Origin: Nocardioides sp. InS609-2
Lineage (GTDB): Bacteria > Actinomycetota > Actinomycetes > Propionibacteriales > Nocardioidaceae
Reading direction: 5' to 3'
Assembly: GCF_023208195.1 (NCBI RefSeq)
Contig: NZ_CP060034.1
Location: forward strand, 1,612,001-1,676,000
Length of the DNA: 64,000 bases
This document shows positions 17,263-24,759 of the stretch, in pieces. A model generated the notes under the pieces. It was not told the origin of the DNA, made no database searches, and saw only the letters and a program-made list of their open reading frames with translations. A program made the position numbers and the translations under genes. Position 1 is the first letter of the stretch; every line of letters starts with the position of its first letter.

Positions 17263-17823
17263 TCAGGAAGCGAGATCCGAAGCGGCCGCAGCCACGTTGG
17301 ACATCGCTTCCTGGACCCGCTCGGGCGCAACCGGCGTGAGAGCCTCGACGCGGACCTGGATCAGCTCGTCCATGGTGTTGACCAGATAGAGCTCCGCCAC
17401 GCCCGTGCGGGTGTCGGCCAGGCTCGTGAAGCAGCTGGCGTCCGACTCCGGATCGAGCCAGGCGACCGGCTGGTCGACGTAACCCCCACCCGACCGCAGC
17501 TCCTCACACTGTGCGTCAAGGGCGTCGCGAGCCGCATCCGGTCCCTCTCCCGTCACAGCTCGGGTCAGCACGGTCACGGCACCCGAGCCGCCGGCCCGGC
17601 GCTCGCACCGGCCGGCGTGCTCTTCGGCAGTGGAGTCCGCGGCCCAGCCCAGGGCGGTGAGGGCGTCGTCGTCCAGCAGCGCCGCGCACTGATCACCGGC
17701 CGATGAACCAGCCGAGCTCGGGGCCGCCGTGGCGGAGGGTCGATCGCTCTCGGCGGTCTCTGCGGAGCAGGCAACCAAGCTCGCGACCGCGGCGCACACG
17801 ACGACTGCCGTCATTCTCACCAT
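17263..17823 (-). CDS. Putative secreted lipoprotein, unknown function
   Basis: This 186-residue protein has a signal peptide MVRMTAVVVCAAVASLVAC ending in lipobox LVAC (C19). A low-complexity Ser/Ala/Pro linker precedes a mature domain with conserved-looking cysteines (DQCAALL, GRCERR, AQCEELR, SCFTSL). The pattern resembles DUF3558-like actinobacterial lipoproteins, but the match is too weak to assert. It ends 13 bp after the convergent ALDH-like gene and diverges from the YbaB-like gene. Confidence 0.75.
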   Translation of the reverse strand: MVRMTAVVVCAAVASLVACSAETAESDRPSATAAPSSAGSSAGDQCAALLDDDALTALGWAADSTAEEHAGRCERRAGGSGAVTVLTRAVTGEGPDAARDALDAQCEELRSGGGYVDQPVAWLDPESDASCFTSLADTRTGVAELYLVNTMDELIQVRVEALTPVAPERVQEAMSNVAAAASDLAS

Positions 17824-17935
17824 GACTCCACCGTACCCAGCGCGTCGGCTCCGAAACCGCGGCAGACCCGGTTTGAACCAGGCAACGTGCGGGAAGGTCT
17901 TGGACACGCAAGCGTCCGACAACGTGAGGGAGAGC

Positions 17936-18463
17936 ATGGAACAGGGAAGCGCCGCAAGGGCATCCGCCAACGTCGAGCCGGCGGAAGGCGCCGACCCGAC
18001 CGGGGCGATCACCGTGACGATCGGCGCTACGCGTCGGGTCTCCGCGGTGCGTGTCTCCGAGAACGCGACGATCCGCACGCCCGACGGCCTCGCGCAGACC
18101 CTGGCCGAGGCCTACTCCGCTGCGCTCACGGCTCAGCTGGAGGCGTCGAGGCGGGAGCGTCCGCGGCGCGACCCGGGACAGCGCCCGAAGCCCGTGGCCA
18201 CCCTGCCGACATTCCGGCGGCCCACCAGGGAGCAGCTGTCGCGTCACCGCATCCGTGAGGAGTCACGCAACATCCCGCGGGCCACTCCGGGCGATGCCGT
18301 GGGCATCTCGTCCAACGAGTGCGTGACGGTGACCCTCATCCCGGCCCAACCCGTCGGACCCGTCACCGCCGATGCCGGTTGGCTCGCCAACGCGAGCCCC
18401 GACAATCTCGCCTCAGCAATCACCGAAGCATTCCAGAACGCGTACACAGAGAGGGACAAGTAA
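17936..18463 (+). CDS. Protein with two YbaB/EbfC-like halves, ESX-associated type
   Basis: This 175-residue protein has two related segments of about 44 residues: 23-66 (GAITVTIGATRRVSAVRVSE... to EAYSAAL) and 128-171 (ECVTVTLIPAQ... to ITEAFQNAY). Each has a VTV strand, a turn, a second strand and an amphipathic helix ending xAY or xAL, as in YbaB/EbfC nucleoid-associated proteins. A basic linker (RRERPRRDPGQRPK) joins them. YbaB-like proteins such as mycobacterial EspL accompany type VII secretion genes, and the next two genes look like ESX substrates. The ATG at 17936 has a good GAGGGAGAG site upstream. The stop overlaps the next start by one base. Confidence 0.65.
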   Translation: MEQGSAARASANVEPAEGADPTGAITVTIGATRRVSAVRVSENATIRTPDGLAQTLAEAYSAALTAQLEASRRERPRRDPGQRPKPVATLPTFRRPTREQLSRHRIREESRNIPRATPGDAVGISSNECVTVTLIPAQPVGPVTADAGWLANASPDNLASAITEAFQNAYTERDK

Positions 18464-18783
18464 TGAGCTTCCAGGTCCAGAGCGAAACGCTACGCACCCA
18501 CGCCAAGCTGTGGGCTGGTCACGCCACTGACGTCCAGAGCGCCCAGACGACGGTCTCGCCGGGCATCGGGATGGGCGACGACTTCGGCTACCTCGCCGGA
18601 CTCAATGACGTCGCGGACAACTACAACACCTGGTCGCATGCCATGGACCAGGCGCTGACGGACGCCGCTAACTGCTTCAAGTACCTCGATGCCGCCCTGA
18701 ACTCCGCGGCCAACGAGTACGACGACAGCGACGCCACCGCCGCCACCAACTCGACCCAGCTCGACAAGATGATCGGAGAATGA
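18463..18783 (+). CDS. WXG100-like ESX (type VII) secretion substrate
   Basis: This 106-residue helical protein has the size and helix-turn-helix layout of WXG100 proteins. No exact WxG is present; the turn is probably around GIGMGDDFGYLAGL. The second helix (NTWSHAMDQALTDAANCFKYLDAALNSAANEY) ends in Y86-D-D-S-D90, which fits the YxxxD/E export signal of type VII substrates. No signal peptide. The start codon shares a base with the preceding stop, and the next gene begins one base after this stop. No ESX ATPase or membrane core is encoded here, so the secretion apparatus would lie elsewhere. Confidence 0.68.
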   Translation: MSFQVQSETLRTHAKLWAGHATDVQSAQTTVSPGIGMGDDFGYLAGLNDVADNYNTWSHAMDQALTDAANCFKYLDAALNSAANEYDDSDATAATNSTQLDKMIGE

Positions 18784-18784
18784 C

Positions 18785-19612
18785 GTGAGCAGCATCGAGT
18801 TCTACGAGGACCTGACCGACGGCATCGGGGACGACATGGAGGCGTTCTGCAAGGAGCTCGGCGACCAGATCACGCGGATCGTCAACATGCTGAACGATGC
18901 CGCGAGCGGCTTCGGCGCCTGGGTCGCAGACGTCTTCTCCGACAAGGTCGACGACGCCATCGACAGGTGGAACAACGAGATCCACCCGTGGATCATGGAC
19001 ACGTGGGACACGATCCAGACGAACGTCTGGGATGCAGTGGGCGACCTGGCCGGCCGGCCCATGTCGTTGCTCGAGTACGCCGACCATTACTCGTCGGTCA
19101 AGGCCAAGATCTACGTGCCCGGGGACCTCACCCAGAAGATGGTGATCTTCAACCACGACTGGAAGGGCTACGCCGCAGACAACTACAAGGCAGTCGCCAC
19201 CACCGAGGACGGCGGCCTGCGCGACCTCAGCCTGGCTCTCGACGCCGGGGCCACCCTCACAACCAGCGCAGCCAACAAGATCCTGACGCTGTGGCGCGAG
19301 CTGGCTGCCAAGTTCCTCGGCTGGACCGCCGATCTCATCGGTTGCTTCGAGAAGGCGACCGAAGCCGACTCGATCATCTCCTTCGAGCTGCCGGCCGCCT
19401 TCGAGCTGGCCAAGGTGATCTGGCAGAACATCATCGACATCGCCGATCTCCTCGTGGAGTTCTTGATCGACCAGGCCACCACGGCCTCGACGTCGTGGCA
19501 GCAGCTGGCCAGCGGGGCACGCGGCCTGCCGGGCAACAAGTGGCCGATGGTCGAGGAAGCCAACAGCGACGCCATGAACAACCCGGGCCACTGGACGCCG
19601 CAGTCAGCCTGA
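18785..19612 (+). CDS. Large WxG-containing putative type VII secreted protein
   Basis: This 275-residue acidic, helical protein has a GTG start right after the WXG100-like gene (probable translational coupling). W126-K-G128 in FNHDWKGYAADNYKAV is a WxG turn between long amphipathic helices. Hydrophobic helices in the C-terminal half (about 205-240: SFELPAAFELAKVIWQNIIDIADLLVEFLI) could be membrane-active or packing helices. There is no Sec signal and no recognisable enzyme or toxin domain. It is probably the co-secreted partner of the small WXG100-like protein; the role is unknown. Confidence 0.62.
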   Translation: MSSIEFYEDLTDGIGDDMEAFCKELGDQITRIVNMLNDAASGFGAWVADVFSDKVDDAIDRWNNEIHPWIMDTWDTIQTNVWDAVGDLAGRPMSLLEYADHYSSVKAKIYVPGDLTQKMVIFNHDWKGYAADNYKAVATTEDGGLRDLSLALDAGATLTTSAANKILTLWRELAAKFLGWTADLIGCFEKATEADSIISFELPAAFELAKVIWQNIIDIADLLVEFLIDQATTASTSWQQLASGARGLPGNKWPMVEEANSDAMNNPGHWTPQSA

Positions 19613-19631
19613 CGAGTGTCCGAGGGCGGGC

Positions 19632-20327
19632 CTAGCCGGGCACGGCCCCCAGGATCGCTTTCGCCAGGTCGTCGGGCCGGGTGAGCTGGGGCCAGTGCCC
19701 GGTGGGCACGTCGACGTAGGTCACGTCCGAGATCGCAGCCAGCTCGGGCACGTGTCCGTCCGCGACCCACTCACGCAACTGGTCGGCGGTGTACTCGGGA
19801 CAGACCATCGTGACCGGGACGTCGTACCGACGCGTGTCCTTCAGATGGATGACGCCATTCATGACGCCTTCCGGCACGGGGATGGCCGCGGCGTAGAAAT
19901 CGGCGAGCTCTGCTTCGGAGAAGCCGATCACGTTGTCGTCCTCCCCCTTCTCGGCCCAGTCGGGCATGGCGATCTCGCCGTCGATCGCGTCGAAGCCACC
20001 GAGCAGCTCCTCACCGTCGGATGCCGGGAACCCGCCGACGTGTACGACGCGCGCCACCCGCTCGGGTCGGGCGTCGAGCGCCAGGTGGGCGATGCCGCAA
20101 CCGGCCGAGTGTCCGACGAGGAGCACCGGCCCCTCGGCGGCATCGATCGCCGCGACGACGGCGGCCACGTGGTCGTCGAGGGTGATGCCGGCGCGGTCGC
20201 TCTCCTTCGACTCCATGCCCGGCAGGGTCAGGGCGTGGGTGCGATGGCCGGCTGCCTCGAGCGTGGGTGTCACCTGGTCCCAGGTGGAGGCGTTGAGCCA
20301 GAGTCCGGGCACGAGCACGATGTCCAT
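19632..20327 (-). CDS. Alpha/beta hydrolase
   Basis: This 231-residue single-domain alpha/beta hydrolase has oxyanion region LVPGLWLNASTW, nucleophile elbow VGHSAGCG (S74) and a C-terminal histidine in PTGHWPQLTRP. The acidic member is probably in the PVTMVCPEYTADQ strand/loop. It resembles the AB hydrolase 6 (EstC/hydroxynitrile lyase-like) branch. The substrate is unknown. It is convergent with the ESX-like genes and 28 bp downstream of the DinB gene on the same strand. Confidence 0.85.
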   Translation of the reverse strand: MDIVLVPGLWLNASTWDQVTPTLEAAGHRTHALTLPGMESKESDRAGITLDDHVAAVVAAIDAAEGPVLLVGHSAGCGIAHLALDARPERVARVVHVGGFPASDGEELLGGFDAIDGEIAMPDWAEKGEDDNVIGFSEAELADFYAAAIPVPEGVMNGVIHLKDTRRYDVPVTMVCPEYTADQLREWVADGHVPELAAISDVTYVDVPTGHWPQLTRPDDLAKAILGAVPG

Positions 20328-20355
20328 GGGGTTCCTCTTCGTTGGTGTGGTGGAT

Positions 20356-21156
20356 TCAGGAGTCGAGAAGTGCGTCGAGATCGCGCTCGGCGTAGCGCCG
20401 GTGCTCCCACTCCTCGTTGAGCACGGTCAGCAGGCACTCCCGCACTGGGAACGACCTCGGCGGCGGCCAGCTCTCCCCTTCAACAGGCTCGGTTTCGGAG
20501 TCGAGCTGCTCGTCGGTGAGCTCGTCGACGATCCGTCGGACGGTGGCGGCGCGGTCGTGGCGCACCGCGAGGGCCTCGTCGAGGGTCGGCCGCACCTCGC
20601 GGTCGCGGGGGATGCCGGCCAGGTCGGGCATGCCGTCCCACGGCAGGTCGAGCGGGTGCCACGGGTTGGGGTCGCCCTCGATGGCGCGGCGTACCCACGC
20701 GTCGGTGGCGAAGGCGAGGTGGCGCAGGGTCTCGATGAACGACCACTCGCCGTCGACCTGCTCGTGAAGCCGCTCCGGGGGCAGTGCGCGGGCGCGGTCG
20801 ACGGTGTCGGCCCACAGCTGCTCGAGGAGGTCCCAGGCCTCGCGGAACCCGGCCGGGTCGGTCGGCCGCATCTTCGCCCGGCCGGGCTGCTGCCTGTCCA
20901 GCTCGGCCTCGAGCAGGGGCCCCACGTCGACGCCGTTGATCACGACCCGGTCGATGTCGCCGTTGATGCGGACGTCGACCAGGTCGACCTCGTGCAGCGT
21001 GGCGCCAGTGAGGTCGACGTTGCGGATGTCGGCCTCCCGCAGGTCGACGTGGTGGAAGCGGCTGCCTCGCATCTCCACGTTCTCGAACGTCGAACCGGTC
21101 AGGTCGGCGTCCGCGAAGTGCTGCGGCGAGGAGGTCTGGGTCCGGGTTTCGCTCAT
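20356..21156 (-). CDS. Pentapeptide-repeat and DinB domain fusion protein
   Basis: This 266-residue protein has two parts. Residues about 13-60 are pentapeptide repeats (ADLTG-STFEN-VEMRG-SRFHH-VDLRE-ADIRN-VDLTG-ATLHE), a right-handed beta-helix. Residues about 95-260 form a DinB-like four-helix bundle: FREAWDLLEQLWADTVDRARAL, GEWSFIETLRHLAFATDAWV and a terminal NEEWEHRRYAERDLDALL. H-x3-D and H-E residues could hold a metal. DinB proteins include thiol-dependent S-transferases. The start at 21156 is chosen because the frame upstream has no homology and enters the divergent promoter. Confidence 0.82.
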   Translation of the reverse strand: MSETRTQTSSPQHFADADLTGSTFENVEMRGSRFHHVDLREADIRNVDLTGATLHEVDLVDVRINGDIDRVVINGVDVGPLLEAELDRQQPGRAKMRPTDPAGFREAWDLLEQLWADTVDRARALPPERLHEQVDGEWSFIETLRHLAFATDAWVRRAIEGDPNPWHPLDLPWDGMPDLAGIPRDREVRPTLDEALAVRHDRAATVRRIVDELTDEQLDSETEPVEGESWPPPRSFPVRECLLTVLNEEWEHRRYAERDLDALLDS

Positions 21157-21206
21157 GACAGGGACCGTAGACGGCATTCCGGACGTTCTGCTGCCTGTAC
21201 TGGTCC

Positions 21207-21212
21207 TAGACT
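21207..21212 (+). promoter_or_regulatory. Probable leaderless -10 of the WYL regulator
   Basis: TAGACT ends seven bases before the GTG start at 21219. Confidence 0.45.
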
Positions 21213-21218
21213 CGCCAG

Positions 21219-22178
21219 GTGCCCCGATCCGACGATGCGAGCCCCACCGCGCGAGCCCTGATGGCGCTGGAGCTGTTGCAGGGCAACCCGGGCGTGACGG
21301 CCGGCCAGCTCGCCGTACAGCTGGGCGTCTCCGAGCGAGCCGCCCGGAGGTACGTCGCCATCCTGCGCGAGGCGGACATCCCCATCGAGTCGGTGCGCGG
21401 GCCGTACGGCGGCTACCGGATCGGGCGCGGCCTGCGCCTGCCGCCCGTCCTCTTCTCCGCGACCGAGGCGCTGGGCCTGGTGATGGCGGTCCTCGAAGGG
21501 CACCATGCCGCGGCGGACCCGACCGAGCCGGTGGGCAGCGCGCTCGCCAAGATCCTGCGCGGCCTGCCGGAGCCGGTCGCCGCGCAGGCCGACGCCGTAC
21601 GACGCGCGGCGGCAGCAACCCCCAACCGGCATCCCTCCAGGCCCGATCCCGGGACCACCGTCACCCTGGTCGAGGCCCATGCCGGGCGTCGGCAGGTGCG
21701 CATCGGCTACCGCACCGACGCCGGCCGGGAGTGGACCGTCGAGGTGGACCCGTGGGCGATCGTCGTACGCCACGGTCGCTGGTACCTCCTCTGCTTCGAC
21801 CACCGTGCCCGGGCGCAGCGGGCCTACCGGATCGACCGTGTCACTGCGGTCGAGGTGCTCGACCAGACCTTCGACCCGCCGGCCGACCTCGACCCTGTCG
21901 CCGGCCTCGAGGAGCACCTCGCGGTGGGCTGGGAGTACGACGTGGAGGTCGTCGTCGACGCGTCACTCGACGAGGTGGCGACGTACCTGCCGCGCGCCAT
22001 GGGACGACTGGATGTCGTCGACGAGAGGACCACCCGGATCGTCGGCACGACCAGCAACCCGGTGCTGGTCGTCGAGCGGCTCGTAGTCCTCCCGATGACC
22101 TATCGGATCGTCGGTGGTCCCGAGGTGCGCACCGCAGCGCTGCAGATCGCCGCGCGACTGGCTGGCGCTGCTACGTGA
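21219..22178 (+). CDS. WYL-domain transcriptional regulator (YafY type)
   Basis: This 319-residue protein has an N-terminal HTH_11 winged helix (residues about 10-65: ALMALELLQGNPGVTAGQLAVQLGVSERAARRYVAILREADIP). A WYL domain follows (about 145-215: IGYRTDAGREWTVEVDPWAIVVRHGRWYLLCFDHRARAQRAYRIDRV), then a C-terminal WCX extension. Such proteins sense nucleic-acid or other ligands and regulate adjacent genes. The divergent DinB fusion gene, 62 bp away, is the most likely target. Confidence 0.88.
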   Translation: MPRSDDASPTARALMALELLQGNPGVTAGQLAVQLGVSERAARRYVAILREADIPIESVRGPYGGYRIGRGLRLPPVLFSATEALGLVMAVLEGHHAAADPTEPVGSALAKILRGLPEPVAAQADAVRRAAAATPNRHPSRPDPGTTVTLVEAHAGRRQVRIGYRTDAGREWTVEVDPWAIVVRHGRWYLLCFDHRARAQRAYRIDRVTAVEVLDQTFDPPADLDPVAGLEEHLAVGWEYDVEVVVDASLDEVATYLPRAMGRLDVVDERTTRIVGTTSNPVLVVERLVVLPMTYRIVGGPEVRTAALQIAARLAGAAT

Positions 22179-22185
22179 TCGCGCC

Positions 22186-22476
22186 TTACTCCACGCCGGG
22201 CACGATGCGTAAGTCCCGCACCGCACCGCCGTCGAGGGCCACGAGAGCCTCCTGGTAGTCCGGGCTGTCATGCGCGGCTCGGGCGGCCTCGACCGACTCG
22301 AACTCGATCAGCACGGTCCGGGTCGTCTCACCGGCCTCGTAGGTCTGCTCGGGCATCCCCCGCGCGACGAACGTCCCGCCGGCGCCCGTCAGCGCCGGCC
22401 CGGCCAGCTCGGCGTACGCCGCCAGCTTGGCCTCGTCGGTGATCTCCTTGTAGATGCTGATCCAGTACGCCGTCAT
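22186..22476 (-). CDS. DUF1330 small protein
   Basis: This 96-residue ferredoxin-like-fold protein opens MTAYWISIYKEITDEAKLAAYAELAGPAL and contains GGTFVARGMPEQTYEAG and VLIEFESVEAARAAHDSPDYQEA, the hallmark pattern of DUF1330 (dimeric alpha-beta barrel relatives). The function is unknown. The start at 22476 lies seven bases after a CAGGAT box on the minus strand. The same 17-bp start region occurs before the hydrolase gene at 26695. Confidence 0.85.
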   Translation of the reverse strand: MTAYWISIYKEITDEAKLAAYAELAGPALTGAGGTFVARGMPEQTYEAGETTRTVLIEFESVEAARAAHDSPDYQEALVALDGGAVRDLRIVPGVE

Positions 22477-22496
22477 GGCGTCATCCTGCCATCGGG

Positions 22497-22502
22497 CACA
22501 AT
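22497..22502 (+). promoter_or_regulatory. Probable leaderless -10 of the P-loop kinase gene
   Basis: CACAAT ends seven bases before the GTG start at 22509; it is divergent from the DUF1330 start only 32 bp away. Confidence 0.45.
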
Positions 22503-22508
22503 GAGCCG

Positions 22509-23156
22509 GTGCTCGAGCGAGAGGTCCAGGGAGATGTGGCGGCCGACGCCACGGACCACCCGTCACGGCGGGTGATCGTCCTCGCCGGGCCGTCGGGCGC
22601 CGGCAAGTCGCGGCTCGCCGAGCGCACCGGGCTCCCGGTGCTGCGGCTCGACGACTTCTACAAGGACGGCGACGACCCGACGCTCCCCCACATCCACGGC
22701 GGCTCGATCGACGGCATGGTCGACTGGGACCACCCCGACTCCTGGCTGCCCGACGATGCGATGTTCGCGATCGAGTCGCTGTGCCGTGAGGGCGTTGCCG
22801 AGGTGCCGGTCTACGACATCGCCCGCAACGGCCGCCACGGCGTGCAGAACCTCGACCTGGGCTCTGCCCGGTGCTTCATCGCCGAGGGCATCTTCGCCGC
22901 CGAGATCGTGCCGGCCTGCGCCGAACGCGGCCTGCTCGCCGCGGCGTACTGCGTGAGACAGCACCCGCTCGTCACGTTCTGGCGCCGCCTCACCCGCGAC
23001 CTCCGCGAGCACCGCAAGCCGCCACTTGTGCTGCTGCGCCGCGGCCTCGCGCTGCTGCGCGACCAGCGGCGGGTGGTCGACCACGCCACTTCGCTCGGCG
23101 CCCGGCCGGTGACGGCCGAGCAGGCGTACGCCGAGATCGGCGCCCTGGTCCGATGA
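22509..23156 (+). CDS. Uridine-kinase-like P-loop ATPase
   Basis: This 215-residue P-loop kinase has Walker A LAGPSGAGKSRL (G27-S34), then LRLDDFYKDGDDPTLP, which resembles the uridine kinase nucleoside site (DDFY), and VDWDHPDSW. YDIARNGRHG and ARCFIAEGIFAAEI correspond to the uridine kinase YDF/EG motifs. The C-terminal half is shorter and more basic than in true Udk, so the substrate may differ. Its stop overlaps the next ATG by 4 nt, implying a two-gene operon. Confidence 0.78.
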   Translation: MLEREVQGDVAADATDHPSRRVIVLAGPSGAGKSRLAERTGLPVLRLDDFYKDGDDPTLPHIHGGSIDGMVDWDHPDSWLPDDAMFAIESLCREGVAEVPVYDIARNGRHGVQNLDLGSARCFIAEGIFAAEIVPACAERGLLAAAYCVRQHPLVTFWRRLTRDLREHRKPPLVLLRRGLALLRDQRRVVDHATSLGARPVTAEQAYAEIGALVR

Positions 23157-23707
23157 CCTCGCCTGGCCCCGCAGCCAGCCGCGCGCTGCGTCTGCGGCTG
23201 CGCCAGCCCGACCAGCGTTCGTGCGGTGCCGCGGTGCTCGTGGTGACCGAGGTGCTAACCAACGAGGCGTACGCCGCGTGGCTGGCCAACGGCGGCGCCG
23301 ACCGGTTCGAAGACGAGGTGCTCGCGATGCACCGGCGCGCCACCGGGCCGATCGACGCCGCGGGCCGCATCCAGGCGCCGTGGACCCGTCTCCTCGGCAC
23401 CCCGCCCTGGGCCGTCAGCCGTCAGCTCACCGCCCGTCGCGGTCGCCCACACCAGATGCACCCGGTGCTGCCGTGGTCACGGACCCAAGCGCTCGACGAG
23501 ATCCGTACGGCGGCCGTGCTCGACGCCGTACCCCTGTTCGTCGGGAGCGTGCTCCCGCGGCATGTCGTGCTGGTTCTCGACGCCGACCTCACGACGTACG
23601 ACCCGGCCTCCGGGCGCACACGCACGGTCGATGCCGAGGAGTTCGCCGCCGGTCGGATCAGGGACCTCGCATGGCCGGTGCCGTGGTTCTGGGTCAGCCC
23701 GCGCTGA
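23153..23707 (+). CDS. Hypothetical protein coupled to the P-loop kinase
   Basis: This 184-residue soluble protein starts within the kinase stop (ATGA). I recognise no family. Visible features are a basic N-terminus (SRALRLRLRQPDQR), a long central segment (RFEDEVLAMHRRATGPIDAAGRIQAPWTRLLG) and a C-terminal AVLDAVPLFVGSVLPRHVVLVLDADLTTYDPASGRTRTV with alternating strands. The tight coupling suggests a shared task with the kinase. The codon usage matches its neighbours. Confidence 0.7.
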   Translation: MTSPGPAASRALRLRLRQPDQRSCGAAVLVVTEVLTNEAYAAWLANGGADRFEDEVLAMHRRATGPIDAAGRIQAPWTRLLGTPPWAVSRQLTARRGRPHQMHPVLPWSRTQALDEIRTAAVLDAVPLFVGSVLPRHVVLVLDADLTTYDPASGRTRTVDAEEFAAGRIRDLAWPVPWFWVSPR

Positions 23708-24209
23708 GTGCGGCGCCCGGCTTGATGTTCGCCGATTCGATGTCGAACACACGGATTGCCCGGGAGGTTCGTATCATTCGCGCCGATAAGAGGCGCCCGG
23801 CTTCTCAGAAGCAAGTTGTTCCCGACGTCTCGGCCGGACTTCATTGTCTGCCCCAAGGACTTTCTCCAACGACTATGTGGGAGAGCCCCGAGGCATTGTG
23901 GCGGCGGCTCAAGTTGGCCGCGAAGCCATATCTACAGCGGCTGAGCACCCCATATTGAGCGTTGGCGGCGATCCGCCTGCGTGGAACTCGCCGGTGGTGT
24001 GGAGATCCCGAGTCTGGACGTCGAGCTGAAGACCGAGGCCGTGTCGTCGGGGTATGCGTTAGGGAAGCCGGGCGCGCGGCGAATCAGCCGAAGTACGAAC
24101 CGCACATCGTCCGGACGGCTGGGGGAGATCGGAACCCAAGGCCGATGTTCCCCTCGTCGCGCTGCGTCATTGTGAAGCAATGGCAGCCACCCAAGAGGAG
24201 AAGATCCCC
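23708..24209. other. Intergenic stretch of lower GC without a credible gene
   Basis: About 500 bp of visibly lower GC and weaker codon bias than the flanks. Short open frames of 60-100 codons exist on both strands, but none has a good ribosome site plus family resemblance. The 11-mer GCGCCCGGCTT occurs near 23713 and again near 23796. It may be degraded coding DNA or a promoter region for the downstream membrane protein. Confidence 0.5.
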
Positions 24210-24656
24210 GTGAGGACGACAACACCCAGGCAACTACGAGACACCCCAGTCGATGTGAAGCTCGTGCTCAGCGCACTGTGGATCGCCATGCTGTTCGTGT
24301 TCGCCTACGTGGACATCTTCGGCTTCTACCGCGCCGACATTCTCGATGCTGCGCTCGACGGCAAGGTGGCGACCACGGCACTCATGATCAACCAGATGTT
24401 CTTGACCGGCGCGCTGATCTACATCCTGATACCGAGTGTGATGGCCGTGCTCGCGCTCGTCCTGAGACCTCGGGTCAACCGGATGACCAACGTCGTCGTC
24501 AGCCTTCTCTACTCGCTCACCATCGTTTACTTCTGCAGGGGCGAGACGTGGGTGTACTACCTCGTAGGCAGCGCCGTCGAAGTTGTCCTGCTGCTCGCCA
24601 TCGCCAGAACCGCCTGGAAATGGCCGCCACCCCAGATTGCACCCTCGCGGTCATAG
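24210..24656 (+). CDS. Four-helix membrane protein, DUF6326-like
   Basis: This 148-residue integral membrane protein has spans at LVLSALWIAMLFVFAYVDIFGFY, ALMINQMFLTGALIYILIPSVMAVLALVL, MTNVVVSLLYSLTIVYF and WVYYLVGSAVEVVLLLAIARTAW. The layout and the YVDIFGFYR motif resemble DUF6326 proteins; this is from memory and not certain. The GTG start is preferred because AGAGGAG lies nine bases upstream; an ATG at 24180 in frame would add ten residues without a ribosome site. Function unknown. It lies after a low-GC gap and may be of different origin from its neighbours. Confidence 0.7.
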   Translation: MRTTTPRQLRDTPVDVKLVLSALWIAMLFVFAYVDIFGFYRADILDAALDGKVATTALMINQMFLTGALIYILIPSVMAVLALVLRPRVNRMTNVVVSLLYSLTIVYFCRGETWVYYLVGSAVEVVLLLAIARTAWKWPPPQIAPSRS

Positions 24657-24759
24657 GCTGGTCAAGCGGGCGCGTCTATCCGGAGCCGAAAGGCAGCTCA
24701 ACGGGCCACTCCGACAGATTCGACACCCACGCACCGACACGACCGAACTGCTGCCCCAC

